Positions 1 to 7,423 of a DNA stretch of 12,286 nucleotides are shown here, in pieces; within the stretch, counting starts at the first letter, position 1; each line of letters starts with the position of its first letter. The stretch is from Alphaproteobacteria bacterium (GTDB lineage: Bacteria > Pseudomonadota > Alphaproteobacteria > Micavibrionales > Micavibrionaceae), in the NCBI GenBank assembly GCA_030432775.1, contig JAUILO010000074.1:1-12286 (forward strand), in the 5' to 3' direction. The position numbers were made by a program, and so were the translations under genes. The notes beneath the pieces were generated by a model. The model was not told the origin of the DNA, did no database searches, and was given only the letters and a program-made list of their open reading frames with translations.

Positions 1-205
1 TACTTCTGTAAGGCTTGTCATCTCTTGATCTAGGCGCATCATTTGATCTTGGGCGATCAGACTTAAATCCACCGGATTTACTTCTGTAAGGCTTGTCATC
101 TCTTGATCTAGGTTCATCATTTGATCTTGGACGATCAGACTTAAATCCACCGGATTTGCCTTTGTAAGGCTTATCATCTCTTGATCTAGGCTCATCATTT
201 GATCT
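1..205. repeat. 78-bp tandem repeats within the helicase C-terminal tail
   Basis: A 78-bp unit is repeated head to tail, with copies starting at 1, 79 and 157. The first two copies differ at only a few bases. The third is more diverged, and agreement is interrupted by a 3-bp insertion near 205. The period is a multiple of three, so the repeats are in frame and encode a 26-residue minus-strand unit containing SGGFKSDRPRSND, then PRSRDDKPY. Shorter, decayed units (SDKPRSDKPRSD-like) continue to about position 300, which suggests growth by duplication of a small basic Ser-Arg-Asp module. More copies may lie beyond the left edge. Confidence 0.93.
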
Positions 206-1717
206 TCTTGGGCGATCTGAACCTGAACGATCGGAATATGGTTTGTCCGAGCGATGGCGATCAGATCTTGGTTTATCTGATCTCGGCTTGTCATATCTAA
301 AGTCACTGGATTTGAAGTCACTGGATTTTGAGCCTTCTGACCTCTGCTTATCAGCGCTTGCTCTGTATGGTTTTGCACCGCCCGGCTTAGAGTTAGAGAA
401 GCGCTGTGCGTCTGATTCTTGTTTGTCAGAACCATAGCGATCTGATTTTTCGCCGTAAGCCCTGCGTGGTTTGGTTTTACCAAAAGAGCCCTTGCCACTT
501 GCGCCTTTGCCAGACCAGTCTTTCTTGCCGCCTTCTTTTCTTCTGCCGTCACGCTGGCTGTCAGAACCGCCTTTAAAGGCTTTGCGGCGTGATTTGTTGC
601 CTTTTTTAGGCATTGGCGCACCGTGTGAGACTGCATCCGGGTAGAGCAAACATTCAATGGCATGCCATTTGCGGCTATCTTGCGGTGAAATAAAGCATAG
701 AGCTGAACCTTCTGCGCCGGCACGTGCTGTACGCCCCATGCGGTGAATATAATCTTCGGCAACTTGCGGAAGATCATAGTTAATAACGTGTTCAATATGC
801 GGAACATCAAGACCACGCGCTGCGATGTCTGTTGCAACAAGAATACGGAAGTTCTGGTTGCGGTAATTTCTCATTACTTTATCGCGTTTATTCTGGCGTA
901 GGTCGCCATGAAGAGCGTCGGCTGTAAAGCCGTCACGTCTTAGGTTTTTAGACATTCTATCTGCGCCATGTTTTGTTTTAACGAAGATAATGACGGTACC
1001 GTCACGTTTGCTCAGTTGTTCTGTCAGTTCGTGATATTTTTTGTCCTGATCAATGCGGATAATGTCTTGCTGGATATTTTGCGCAACAACATTTGTCGCA
1101 CCAACGGCAATACGCTCCGGATTGTTCATGTATTTTCTAGATAGTGAGATAATGCCGTCAGGCAGAGTTGCTGAGAACATCAGTGTCTGGCGCTCTTCCG
1201 GCAGGAATTCAACAATTCTATCAAGCTGAATGCCAAAACCCATATCGAGCATACGGTCAGTTTCATCAAGAACGAGGAAACCTGTATTGCTAAGATCCAT
1301 AGAGCCACGATCCAGATGGTCGTTGATACGACCCGGTGTGCCTACAATAATACGTGGATTCTTTTTAAGCTGGGCGAATTGCTTATGCATTGGCTCGCCG
1401 CCAATGATAAAGGCTGTGTTTATGCCGCTGTTACGACCGAGCAGCTGGTGGATCACTTCCATCACCTGTTTGGCCAGTTCGCGGGTTGGAGTCAGGATCA
1501 AACCACATTCGCTTGGTGAGCGCATTAATGTCTCAACTAGGGGAATGCTGAATGCGGCTGTTTTGCCGGTACCTGTTTGGGCTGAGCCTAAAATATCTCT
1601 ACCTTCCAATGCTAGCGGTATCGCTTCGCTCTGGACGGGAGTAGGCTCTGAGTAATTCATTTGTTCTAATGATTTTTTAAGATCATCACATAGGTCAAAA
1701 CTTTCAAAGTTTTCCAT
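1..1717 (-). CDS. rhlE: RhlE-type DEAD-box ATP-dependent RNA helicase with long repetitive basic tail (partial, C-terminus beyond window)
   Basis: This gene encodes an ATP-dependent RNA helicase that would remodel RNA duplexes or RNA-protein complexes in the cytoplasm, in cold adaptation, ribosome assembly or mRNA turnover. The frame is open from the ATG at 1717 to the left edge (572 codons seen, no stop). Motifs appear in order: Q motif near residues 23-29 (EPTPVQ), motif I AQTGTGKT at 46-53, PTRELA at 77-82, TPGR at 127-130, motif II at 151-154, SAT at 182-184, ATDIAARGLD, and HRMGRTARAG from 325. Motif II reads DETD instead of DEAD, followed by RMLDMGF, which is typical of RhlE and SrmB. 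The core ends near residue 365. The rest is a low-complexity tail rich in Lys, Arg, Ser, Asp and Gly, probably RNA-binding and disordered, ending in 26-residue tandem repeats. No strong Shine-Dalgarno precedes the start. It lies 95 bp downstream of a cold shock gene on the same strand, so co-expression is plausible. The RhlE subfamily is likely; the exact role is inferred. Confidence 0.95.
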   Translation of the reverse strand, partial: MENFESFDLCDDLKKSLEQMNYSEPTPVQSEAIPLALEGRDILGSAQTGTGKTAAFSIPLVETLMRSPSECGLILTPTRELAKQVMEVIHQLLGRNSGINTAFIIGGEPMHKQFAQLKKNPRIIVGTPGRINDHLDRGSMDLSNTGFLVLDETDRMLDMGFGIQLDRIVEFLPEERQTLMFSATLPDGIISLSRKYMNNPERIAVGATNVVAQNIQQDIIRIDQDKKYHELTEQLSKRDGTVIIFVKTKHGADRMSKNLRRDGFTADALHGDLRQNKRDKVMRNYRNQNFRILVATDIAARGLDVPHIEHVINYDLPQVAEDYIHRMGRTARAGAEGSALCFISPQDSRKWHAIECLLYPDAVSHGAPMPKKGNKSRRKAFKGGSDSQRDGRRKEGGKKDWSGKGASGKGSFGKTKPRRAYGEKSDRYGSDKQESDAQRFSNSKPGGAKPYRASADKQRSEGSKSSDFKSSDFRYDKPRSDKPRSDRHRSDKPYSDRSGSDRPRRSNDEPRSRDDKPYKGKSGGFKSDRPRSNDEPRSRDDKPYRSKSGGFKSDRPRSNDAPRSRDDKPYRS

Positions 1718-1751
1718 TTTTATTTGCTTTCGTGGTTACGCAATTTAAAGA

Positions 1752-1785
1752 CAGAAACACCCAGTCATTTGGCTGGATGTTCCTG
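1752..1785 (-). terminator. 13-bp hairpin between csp and helicase, possible terminator or attenuator
   Basis: On the minus strand, 13 bases (1785-1773) pair completely with 13 bases (1764-1752) around an 8-base loop, with two G-U wobbles in RNA. The hairpin starts 27 bp after the csp stop codon and ends 34 bp before the helicase ATG. The downstream flank (TCTTTAAATTG) is only weakly T-rich, so termination may be leaky. It could instead protect the 3' end of the small csp transcript and lower read-through into the helicase. The pairing is seen directly; the function is inferred. Confidence 0.55.
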
Positions 1786-1812
1786 TACATAACATTATTT
1801 ATAATGAGGCGA

Positions 1813-2025
1813 CTAGGCTGCTTCTTGCAGGTTAGCTGCGCTTTCTTTGTTCTTTTTAGGGTCTTTCTGAATTTCAAAGCTTAGTTTTTGGCCTTCACGT
1901 AATGTGTGCATACCAGCTTTTTCAACTGCAGAAATGTGTACAAATACATCTTCTCCGCCGCCGTCTTTTTCAATAAAACCATAACCTTTTTGGTCGTTAA
2001 ACCATTTAACTGTACCTGTAGACAT
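1813..2025 (-). CDS. cspA: CspA-family cold shock protein
   Basis: This encodes a 70-residue single-domain cold shock protein, a small OB-fold protein that binds single-stranded RNA or DNA and acts as an RNA chaperone. RNP1 is visible as KGYGFI (residues 13-18) and RNP2 as VFVHI (27-31), after the typical start MSTGTVKWFN. The sequence between them, with a GGG-E-DVF loop and the later LREGQKLSFE segment, resembles alphaproteobacterial CspA proteins. The frame stays open upstream to an ATG at 2103, but the start at 2025 is chosen because it gives the standard N-terminus and has a good Shine-Dalgarno (AAAGGA at 2038-2033). Upstream lies a structured leader and downstream a hairpin; the next gene is a DEAD-box helicase, a common functional partner in the cold. 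csp families are multi-copy, so the exact paralogue is uncertain. Confidence 0.95.
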   Translation of the reverse strand: MSTGTVKWFNDQKGYGFIEKDGGGEDVFVHISAVEKAGMHTLREGQKLSFEIQKDPKKNKESAANLQEAA

Positions 2026-2055
2026 AATAATTTCCTTTAGTCGTTTTGTTGTACA

Positions 2056-2080
2056 AATGCGGAGTATCATACCGCGCATT
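2056..2080 (-). promoter_or_regulatory. Hairpin in the csp leader, 5' of the ribosome binding site
   Basis: On the minus strand AATGCG pairs with CGCATT, and inside it GTA can pair with TAC around a 3-base loop, with two unpaired bases on each side between the helices. The structure ends about 17 nt before the AAAGGA ribosome binding site of the csp gene. Leaders of cspA-like genes often fold in temperature-dependent ways, so this could contribute to cold control. The base pairing is seen; the regulatory role is inferred from the family. Confidence 0.35.
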
Positions 2081-2101
2081 GAAGCCTGAGTAGGCACTTG
2101 C

Positions 2102-2107
2102 ACTATA
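2102..2107 (-). promoter_or_regulatory. Possible -10 box (TATAGT) upstream of csp
   Basis: TATAGT on the minus strand matches the -10 consensus TATAAT at five of six positions and would give a csp leader of about 70 nt that includes the hairpin at 2056-2080. No convincing -35 box sits 16-18 bp upstream (the sequence there is T-rich), so this is a weak call. The remaining spacer up to 2297 (194 bp from 2104) contains no gene I can support and no clear terminator for the NAD cluster. Confidence 0.25.
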
Positions 2108-2297
2108 ATTTTTGAACTTTATTGAAAAAGGGGTGAGTTTTAAGACGTTCACGTATCGTTACATTCAGCGCGGATTTTTTTCTGTAAGCTCTATCTCATA
2201 GAGAGTAATAATCAAACTTGGCGCAGTAGTGACAGGTTTTGTGGATAATGTCAAATTTATTGCGGTATTTATGTTTGAATCGCCTGCTGATATAGGT

Positions 2298-4673
2298 TTA
2301 TAGCCGTGCCTTTATTTTCGCTTGCATTTGCGGTGTCTCGCATTCCCGTTGTTCAAGGAAGTCTGCCATTGTGTTTATTTGCACAATAATTGACGGATCA
2401 AGCTTTATTCCCTTGTCTTGGGCGTCCAGAATGAATGAAGCGGCCATGAAGGCAAACATCGGGCCGTGGCTGGCATAGGCGGCTTCTAATAAGTTTGCGT
2501 CCAGCTTATGATAAACAACGCCACTGGCATCGTCCCCGGCAGAAAACTTATAATCAAAGACAGGGTTGTCCCCTTTGACCTGTTCCCAGATATCATCATC
2601 CATCATAAACCATGATAGACGTGTTTCAATCCATGCGTTGTTTGTATTGCGATTGTCGTTCAAAACAGGACCCGCAAAACATTCCTGGCCTTTGGCAACA
2701 ACGTCGCGCAGTCTTTGTATAAAGGCTGGATCTTTATCTTTGACCTGTTGTAGCTTTAATCCAGTGATAATTTCTGTTTCCAGATGTTTTATTTCATCTT
2801 CGCTCAGCAGCTTATGCGGTAAACGCGGATTTTGAACGCTCAAGGCGCGGTTTTGGGTTTCAAGCGCAAGCTTTAGCGGTAACTGGGATTGATATTCCGG
2901 CAGTAGTTCAACAGAGCCGCTAATCATTTCTTCGAATAGTTCTTCGAGCTGTGTATCGATAACGGCCTCTTTGTCAAACACCTGCTTGCCGTTTTCATCT
3001 ACTCTGAATTTGGCAAAGCCGCCTGAAAATGCGGGAGCGTTGCCATCATATTTGCGCAATATGCCTAGTGCATAAATTGCGGGTGTACCGTTTTCATCGT
3101 CTTTGATTACAATCATACCATTATCAACGGCGTGGTTGGGACCATTTTGTCCGAGGCATCCCCGTCCATCTATCCCGGTGTTCATATAGGGATTGTGGGC
3201 CGTCGCGGTTTTCTTATGATCGGGCAGGGCTTCGTATTCATCTTGTGACAAGCCGTCTTTGCGTCCGTCATAGATGACTTTATATGCAACACCGGATGCA
3301 GTTTGACGGCGACCTTCATTCCATTTTTCGCCTTCGTTAAGCGGGAAGGTGAGCGGGTCTGCGTAAGACGCTTTGCCGACTTCTTCGGTTGTAAAGCTTT
3401 CCGGAAAAGCAATGTTTCTCTCTTTCCCTTTATACCTGAAGTTCAAGCCGAGTGTTTTCGTTTTATCCAGATCAAACCGAATTGCTCCGTTAATCAGGCG
3501 GTTTGCAAGCTCTGTGATATCCGTATCGGGTGCTTTTGCTAAATCATCTTCAAGATGGTTTAGCGATGGCGGGTATTGAAGTGGCGGAATAAGTTGATCA
3601 AAGCCAACAACAGGAAGCTGCCGTAGTAAATCATGCACGCGTTCCATATTGTATATGCCATGGTTGTCTTTATCCATACCGATCACGGTAAGATAGGGGT
3701 CGTTTGGCCCTAGATAATAACCGGGGCTGAATAATCTTTGGTCGGCTGGCACTACGGCGGCAAGTGCGGCTAGCGCATCATAGGGGTGCGATTTGACATG
3801 TGGCCAAGGACTTCCGGTTTCATCGATGTGTTTTTTTGTTGTGTCATGATCAACGGCATAGCTGGCAAGAAGCCAGTCTTTGGATAAGCGGCGCTGGGTT
3901 TGCCCGGCTTTAACATTGCCCCATAAATTATCTGTTGCGGCTTTTTGATCTTCGTACAGGCGCACTGCGACCGGGTGGTCTGTTGCGGCAAGATCCTTGT
4001 AATAATCCGGCGTGACATAGGCTGCGTAAGCGGCGTGACGGGTGAGTACGGTTGTCGGGATTTCAAGTTCTTGCAGTTTTCTGTATAGGCTCTGCGCCGC
4101 AGGGCCGGTCTCCCGTTTTTGTTCGATATCATGAGGGGCAAGATCGACGCAATTATTATAGGCGTTGTCCGGTATGTAAAAACCATCTTCTTTTACCGGC
4201 GTTTTGCCGTCTTCGACCTGTACGCCGCCCATAATGACAACATCGTTTAGCACTTGTTTTGACAGTTCTTCATTGGATAGAATAAATTCATTGGCATCCA
4301 TCATGCCGGAGATCAGCAGTAATGTGATTTGTTCTCCGTCTTTTTGTGCTTGGGTGAAAACACGGTGGAGTAGGTCTTGACCGTCAGCCTCTATTTCTTT
4401 GGCAGTGGCCATGTAAGGGGCATTTAGTTCATAGGGTTTGGGGGTATAACCCGGTTCGCCCGGTATTCCTTTTGCAACGGGCACATCAATCCCCATGGCC
4501 GCAAATGCACCTTTAACCAGCTGAGCGCGTTCTTGAACCGGATGCAAATTCGCAATTGCCCCGACCACCTCGCATAAACCTGATTTTTGAAGTCCGGCCA
4601 GTACCGTAAAAGCAAGTTCATCATCGTGATCACGCCCGGCATCTGTAATTACAAAAATCTTTTTTCGTTGCAT
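2298..4673 (-). CDS. Two-domain protein: nucleoside-hydrolase-like domain fused to NUDT9-type ADP-ribose pyrophosphatase
   Basis: The protein has 791 residues. Residues 1 to about 340 resemble inosine-uridine-type nucleoside hydrolases: an acidic metal-site cluster near the N-terminus (D11, D15, D17, D18), an IMGG segment at 147-150, an Asn-rich motif (PDNAYNN, 168-174) and HPYDALAALA at 296-305. The acidic cluster is spaced differently from the classical DxDxxxDD. Residues from about 400 match the human NUDT9 and TRPM2 NUDT9-homology domain: NP-x4-TG-x2-GRG-x-LG-x2-GPNHA-x-D (494-517), GG at 551-552, a Nudix helix EELFEE (577-582), NRNT-x-NAWIET (674-684), AGDD (712-715) and YASH (733-736). 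The three Nudix glutamates (578, 581, 582) are kept; the usual Arg is Glu, and about 11 residues are inserted before the helix. Expected reactions are ADP-ribose to AMP plus ribose 5-phosphate, and hydrolysis of a ribonucleoside, perhaps nicotinamide riboside. No signal peptide or membrane segment is evident. It is last in the NAD cluster, 17 bp after nadE. The domains are well supported; the substrates are inferred. Confidence 0.85.
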   Translation of the reverse strand: MQRKKIFVITDAGRDHDDELAFTVLAGLQKSGLCEVVGAIANLHPVQERAQLVKGAFAAMGIDVPVAKGIPGEPGYTPKPYELNAPYMATAKEIEADGQDLLHRVFTQAQKDGEQITLLLISGMMDANEFILSNEELSKQVLNDVVIMGGVQVEDGKTPVKEDGFYIPDNAYNNCVDLAPHDIEQKRETGPAAQSLYRKLQELEIPTTVLTRHAAYAAYVTPDYYKDLAATDHPVAVRLYEDQKAATDNLWGNVKAGQTQRRLSKDWLLASYAVDHDTTKKHIDETGSPWPHVKSHPYDALAALAAVVPADQRLFSPGYYLGPNDPYLTVIGMDKDNHGIYNMERVHDLLRQLPVVGFDQLIPPLQYPPSLNHLEDDLAKAPDTDITELANRLINGAIRFDLDKTKTLGLNFRYKGKERNIAFPESFTTEEVGKASYADPLTFPLNEGEKWNEGRRQTASGVAYKVIYDGRKDGLSQDEYEALPDHKKTATAHNPYMNTGIDGRGCLGQNGPNHAVDNGMIVIKDDENGTPAIYALGILRKYDGNAPAFSGGFAKFRVDENGKQVFDKEAVIDTQLEELFEEMISGSVELLPEYQSQLPLKLALETQNRALSVQNPRLPHKLLSEDEIKHLETEIITGLKLQQVKDKDPAFIQRLRDVVAKGQECFAGPVLNDNRNTNNAWIETRLSWFMMDDDIWEQVKGDNPVFDYKFSAGDDASGVVYHKLDANLLEAAYASHGPMFAFMAASFILDAQDKGIKLDPSIIVQINTMADFLEQRECETPQMQAKIKARL

Positions 4674-4690
4674 TGTTTACTCTCGCGTTT

Positions 4691-7402
4691 TTATTTCGGT
4701 GCGTGGTTTGCTCTGCGAATAACTTGAATGGGGTGGTCATCATCAAGTGCAGGGAATGTATTATCCCAGCCTTCATCTTGTAATTCTGTATACAGACCGC
4801 GTAAATTATAATTCATACCTTGTATGGCTTCGTCACGATTCCATATTTTGTTATAGAATGTATTGATAAAACTATCATCCTGCCATGCGCGATTGCGCGC
4901 CATATCGTATGTGTCTGCGCTCCAGGTTATCTGGTCTTGATCAGCCCAGTCAAATAACAGCTCCACACCTAGCATTGTGATTTCATCACGGCTGCCGCCG
5001 CTTAAATTCGGTGTGCGCAGTGATGTTTGGTGATCAACGCTTTCGCCGAAAGATTGCGCAATAGGTGTTGCGTGAATTTTATGCTGGGCAGGACCTTCCC
5101 ATCTTGAATAGAAATTGGTCACTGCATTAAACATCTGGTTATCATTAAGCGCGCTGAAATGCGGGTCTTTTTGTGCTGCTTTAAATAACTCGCCTGCGTT
5201 CATCCAGCGTTGTCCGTTACCATCTGTGTCGATTTTTGTATGATGGCGTAATCTTGCTAATATGGCTTTTTGCGGGAATGTGCCTTGCAGCGCGTCTTCG
5301 TCGTTTTGCACGACCTTACCGTCTTTTTTTGGCTGTAGCTCTGCGGTTGGTTTGTTGTTATTGGCCGGTGCTAGTGAAACAATGCGATCCATTACGCCCT
5401 GCACGCCTTTTTCCTCAAGGTAATCCATTAGCGCTTCCTGATCTTCTTTGTGAAGACCTGCGTTCCAGTTGACTGTACCGCTATGCAGATCACCGCCAAA
5501 GGTGGCATATGCGCCGTAAGCTTCATCAAGGTTAGGGTTGGCGACGGCCATTTTGCTTTCAACATTGGCAACGGCCATAATCAGTACTTCGCGGATACGG
5601 GCTTGAAAGTTTTCGTAAGCAATGCCCTGACCGGGAAGTGCAGCCGAGGTTAACGTCAGAACTTCGGGGAAGTCTTTTTGTATTGTCTGCGCCCATGTTT
5701 TCATTTGTGCGGGGCTATAATCATATGGGGAGGCATGAACAAATTTCGCCAGTTCTTCGAATATCTCGGTTCTGCGTTCCAAAGGAATTTTCGATGTGTT
5801 TTCAATACCGAAAGTCATAGCGCAATTTGTCACAAGGTCTTGTACATTTCTTTCGAGGAACTTACCGCCAATACCTTCGAATTGATCGCCGTTATCTTCG
5901 AACTCTCCACCATCAATAAGGGTTTTTGCCGCATACCATGTTTCGAATGAGCTGTTATTTGTACCCATATAAACCGTGGTAAGCATATCGGACATACATG
6001 CTTTGACCGCAGCCTCCTTGCCGCCATTTCGGTAGGCATCCATAATTTTGTCGATATAGGGCAGGTGGCTCATTTCTTTGCAAAAGCCTTCAACGCCAAG
6101 ATCGTTCATCGCCAGTTCAACCATCACCCGTACCATCGCACAGTTGAATGATGAATCCTTGCCTCCGCTTAATGCTTCGGCAATGCCTTTTGATTTTGTC
6201 TTGCGCATATAATCAAACATCCAGAGGGCTTGATTGCGGAGGCGCTCTTCTTTCCATTGATCTGGGTTTGTCGGGTTGTCCCACTGACCTTTGCTATCTT
6301 TGATATTCCAGGTTAGCTTCGCATCCTGTTTGGCTTTTGGCGCTTTGAAGTTGCGCGTAATGGTGGCATGTGCCAGCTTTTCCAGTGACGGATCGGCTTT
6401 ATGTAGTTTTACTGTCGAAGTCGTTGTTGATACCTGCGAAAATTCCATACGGTTCCCCGCAGAGATTGTTTTGCCGTTTTGCGATATCAAACGGTGGCCA
6501 AATTGTGCAAAGGATGCGCCGCTTGTGCCAAGCCCATCGGTGTCGACAACGATATCAGCATAATTGGATGCCAGATCGTTCAGGTGCATATGTTTTGTTT
6601 GTTTACCGCGTGATGGCGGGCTCGCATTTGCAATTTCAAGGAATAGTCCTTTGGTTGTTCCCAAATAGCGCGAAATAGACGGGATGATATTGAATTGCTC
6701 ATAGCGCGTATCATCGCCAGGCGCACCATCGAATTTTGTTGCGACCCATTTTTCTTCACATATAGCCTGTGCATGGACGTAGTTATTGCCGTTTCTATCA
6801 GTCACATACACAATCGGGCGGCCAAACGGAATAATACGTCCATCAGGCATGGAAACGGGAATTGTGCCATAGGTGCTTTCAACACCCATCAGCTTTGCGA
6901 CTTGTTCGGCGGCACCAAAGCTCCATTCGTTGAAATAGCGCTTTTCATAGCCACGTTCGTCATTAAACAAATTAGCTTTGGCTGTCATGCTGATAATTTT
7001 ACCGTCGGAAATTAATGTCTGCACATTAAATGGCAGGTTCATACGGTCATAAAGCGGGTTTTTGATAAGGTCAGGATCAGCGGAGGCACTTTCGAATTCC
7101 TTGCGCAGTTGCAGTCTCCAAGGATGACCGATAGAGATAATCATATCCGGATCTATGGCGTTGGCATATGCGGCTATATTGCTGAGCGCTTCGTATATGC
7201 GGGTGTTGTCTGTGCGCTGGAAATCATCATTGACTTCATATGCGGTGGCGCTTAATTCGGGCGCGAGTACAATATCAGACCCCTGTGCGTGGGCGATATC
7301 AATCAGGCTGTAATGGCTGCCCATATTGCGCGGCCAGTCAAGTGCGGTCTGGTTCAGAGCGCCTTGCGTGACCCGTGCGGATAATTTCTGGACAGCCGTC
7401 AT
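4691..7402 (-). CDS. nadE: Glutamine-dependent NAD(+) synthetase, long form with extra C-terminal region
   Basis: This enzyme converts nicotinate adenine dinucleotide to NAD using ATP, with ammonia released from glutamine by its own amidase domain. The N-terminal nitrilase-type domain (to about 340) shows the catalytic triad: E49 in LAPEL, K142 before NLFNDERGYEKRYF, and C215 in AICEEKW. The synthetase domain has the pyrophosphate loop SGGKDS at 412-417, ENFQARIREVL at 597-607 and the DEAYGAY region at 626-632. The stretch from about 670 to 800, with PTAELQP and the VTNFYSRW region, resembles the tail of the eukaryotic enzymes (human NADSYN1, yeast Qns1). At 903 residues it is clearly longer than those (roughly 700) because of inserts and about 100 further C-terminal residues. 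The ATG at 7402 has AGGAAA nine bases upstream and leads straight into the conserved ALNQTALDW strand. It is 21 bp after pncA. Product confidence is high; the role of the C-terminal addition is unknown. Confidence 0.96.
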   Translation of the reverse strand: MTAVQKLSARVTQGALNQTALDWPRNMGSHYSLIDIAHAQGSDIVLAPELSATAYEVNDDFQRTDNTRIYEALSNIAAYANAIDPDMIISIGHPWRLQLRKEFESASADPDLIKNPLYDRMNLPFNVQTLISDGKIISMTAKANLFNDERGYEKRYFNEWSFGAAEQVAKLMGVESTYGTIPVSMPDGRIIPFGRPIVYVTDRNGNNYVHAQAICEEKWVATKFDGAPGDDTRYEQFNIIPSISRYLGTTKGLFLEIANASPPSRGKQTKHMHLNDLASNYADIVVDTDGLGTSGASFAQFGHRLISQNGKTISAGNRMEFSQVSTTTSTVKLHKADPSLEKLAHATITRNFKAPKAKQDAKLTWNIKDSKGQWDNPTNPDQWKEERLRNQALWMFDYMRKTKSKGIAEALSGGKDSSFNCAMVRVMVELAMNDLGVEGFCKEMSHLPYIDKIMDAYRNGGKEAAVKACMSDMLTTVYMGTNNSSFETWYAAKTLIDGGEFEDNGDQFEGIGGKFLERNVQDLVTNCAMTFGIENTSKIPLERRTEIFEELAKFVHASPYDYSPAQMKTWAQTIQKDFPEVLTLTSAALPGQGIAYENFQARIREVLIMAVANVESKMAVANPNLDEAYGAYATFGGDLHSGTVNWNAGLHKEDQEALMDYLEEKGVQGVMDRIVSLAPANNNKPTAELQPKKDGKVVQNDEDALQGTFPQKAILARLRHHTKIDTDGNGQRWMNAGELFKAAQKDPHFSALNDNQMFNAVTNFYSRWEGPAQHKIHATPIAQSFGESVDHQTSLRTPNLSGGSRDEITMLGVELLFDWADQDQITWSADTYDMARNRAWQDDSFINTFYNKIWNRDEAIQGMNYNLRGLYTELQDEGWDNTFPALDDDHPIQVIRRANHAPK

Positions 7403-7423
7403 GACATGTAATTTCCTGTTTTA

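Noticed and set aside
1..205. CRISPR-like array
   Set aside because: The 78-bp repeats are contiguous with no unique spacers, and they are in-frame coding sequence of the helicase tail.
1230..1655. 141-residue plus-strand reading frame
   Set aside because: It lies wholly antisense to the helicase core, whose DEAD-box motifs are unambiguous, and its translation has no recognisable domain.
2026..2103. 26-residue N-terminal extension of the cold shock protein from the ATG at 2103
   Set aside because: The extension has no cold-shock similarity, while the ATG at 2025 has a good Shine-Dalgarno and gives the standard 70-residue protein.
2189..2203. Hairpin CTCTAT-CTC-ATAGAG as terminator of the NAD cluster
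   Set aside because: The stem is only six AT-rich pairs, and in the direction of transcription it is followed by an A-rich stretch, not a T-tract.
2220..2252. TTGACA on the minus strand (2252-2247) as a csp promoter, with a TGACA/TGTCA inverted repeat
   Set aside because: The hexamer 17 bp downstream (CACTAC) is a poor -10 box, and a five-base repeat with a 14-base gap is expected by chance.
3770..4186. 138-residue minus-strand reading frame in another frame of the fusion gene
   Set aside because: It overlaps the nucleoside-hydrolase domain completely and shows low-complexity, non-homologous translation.
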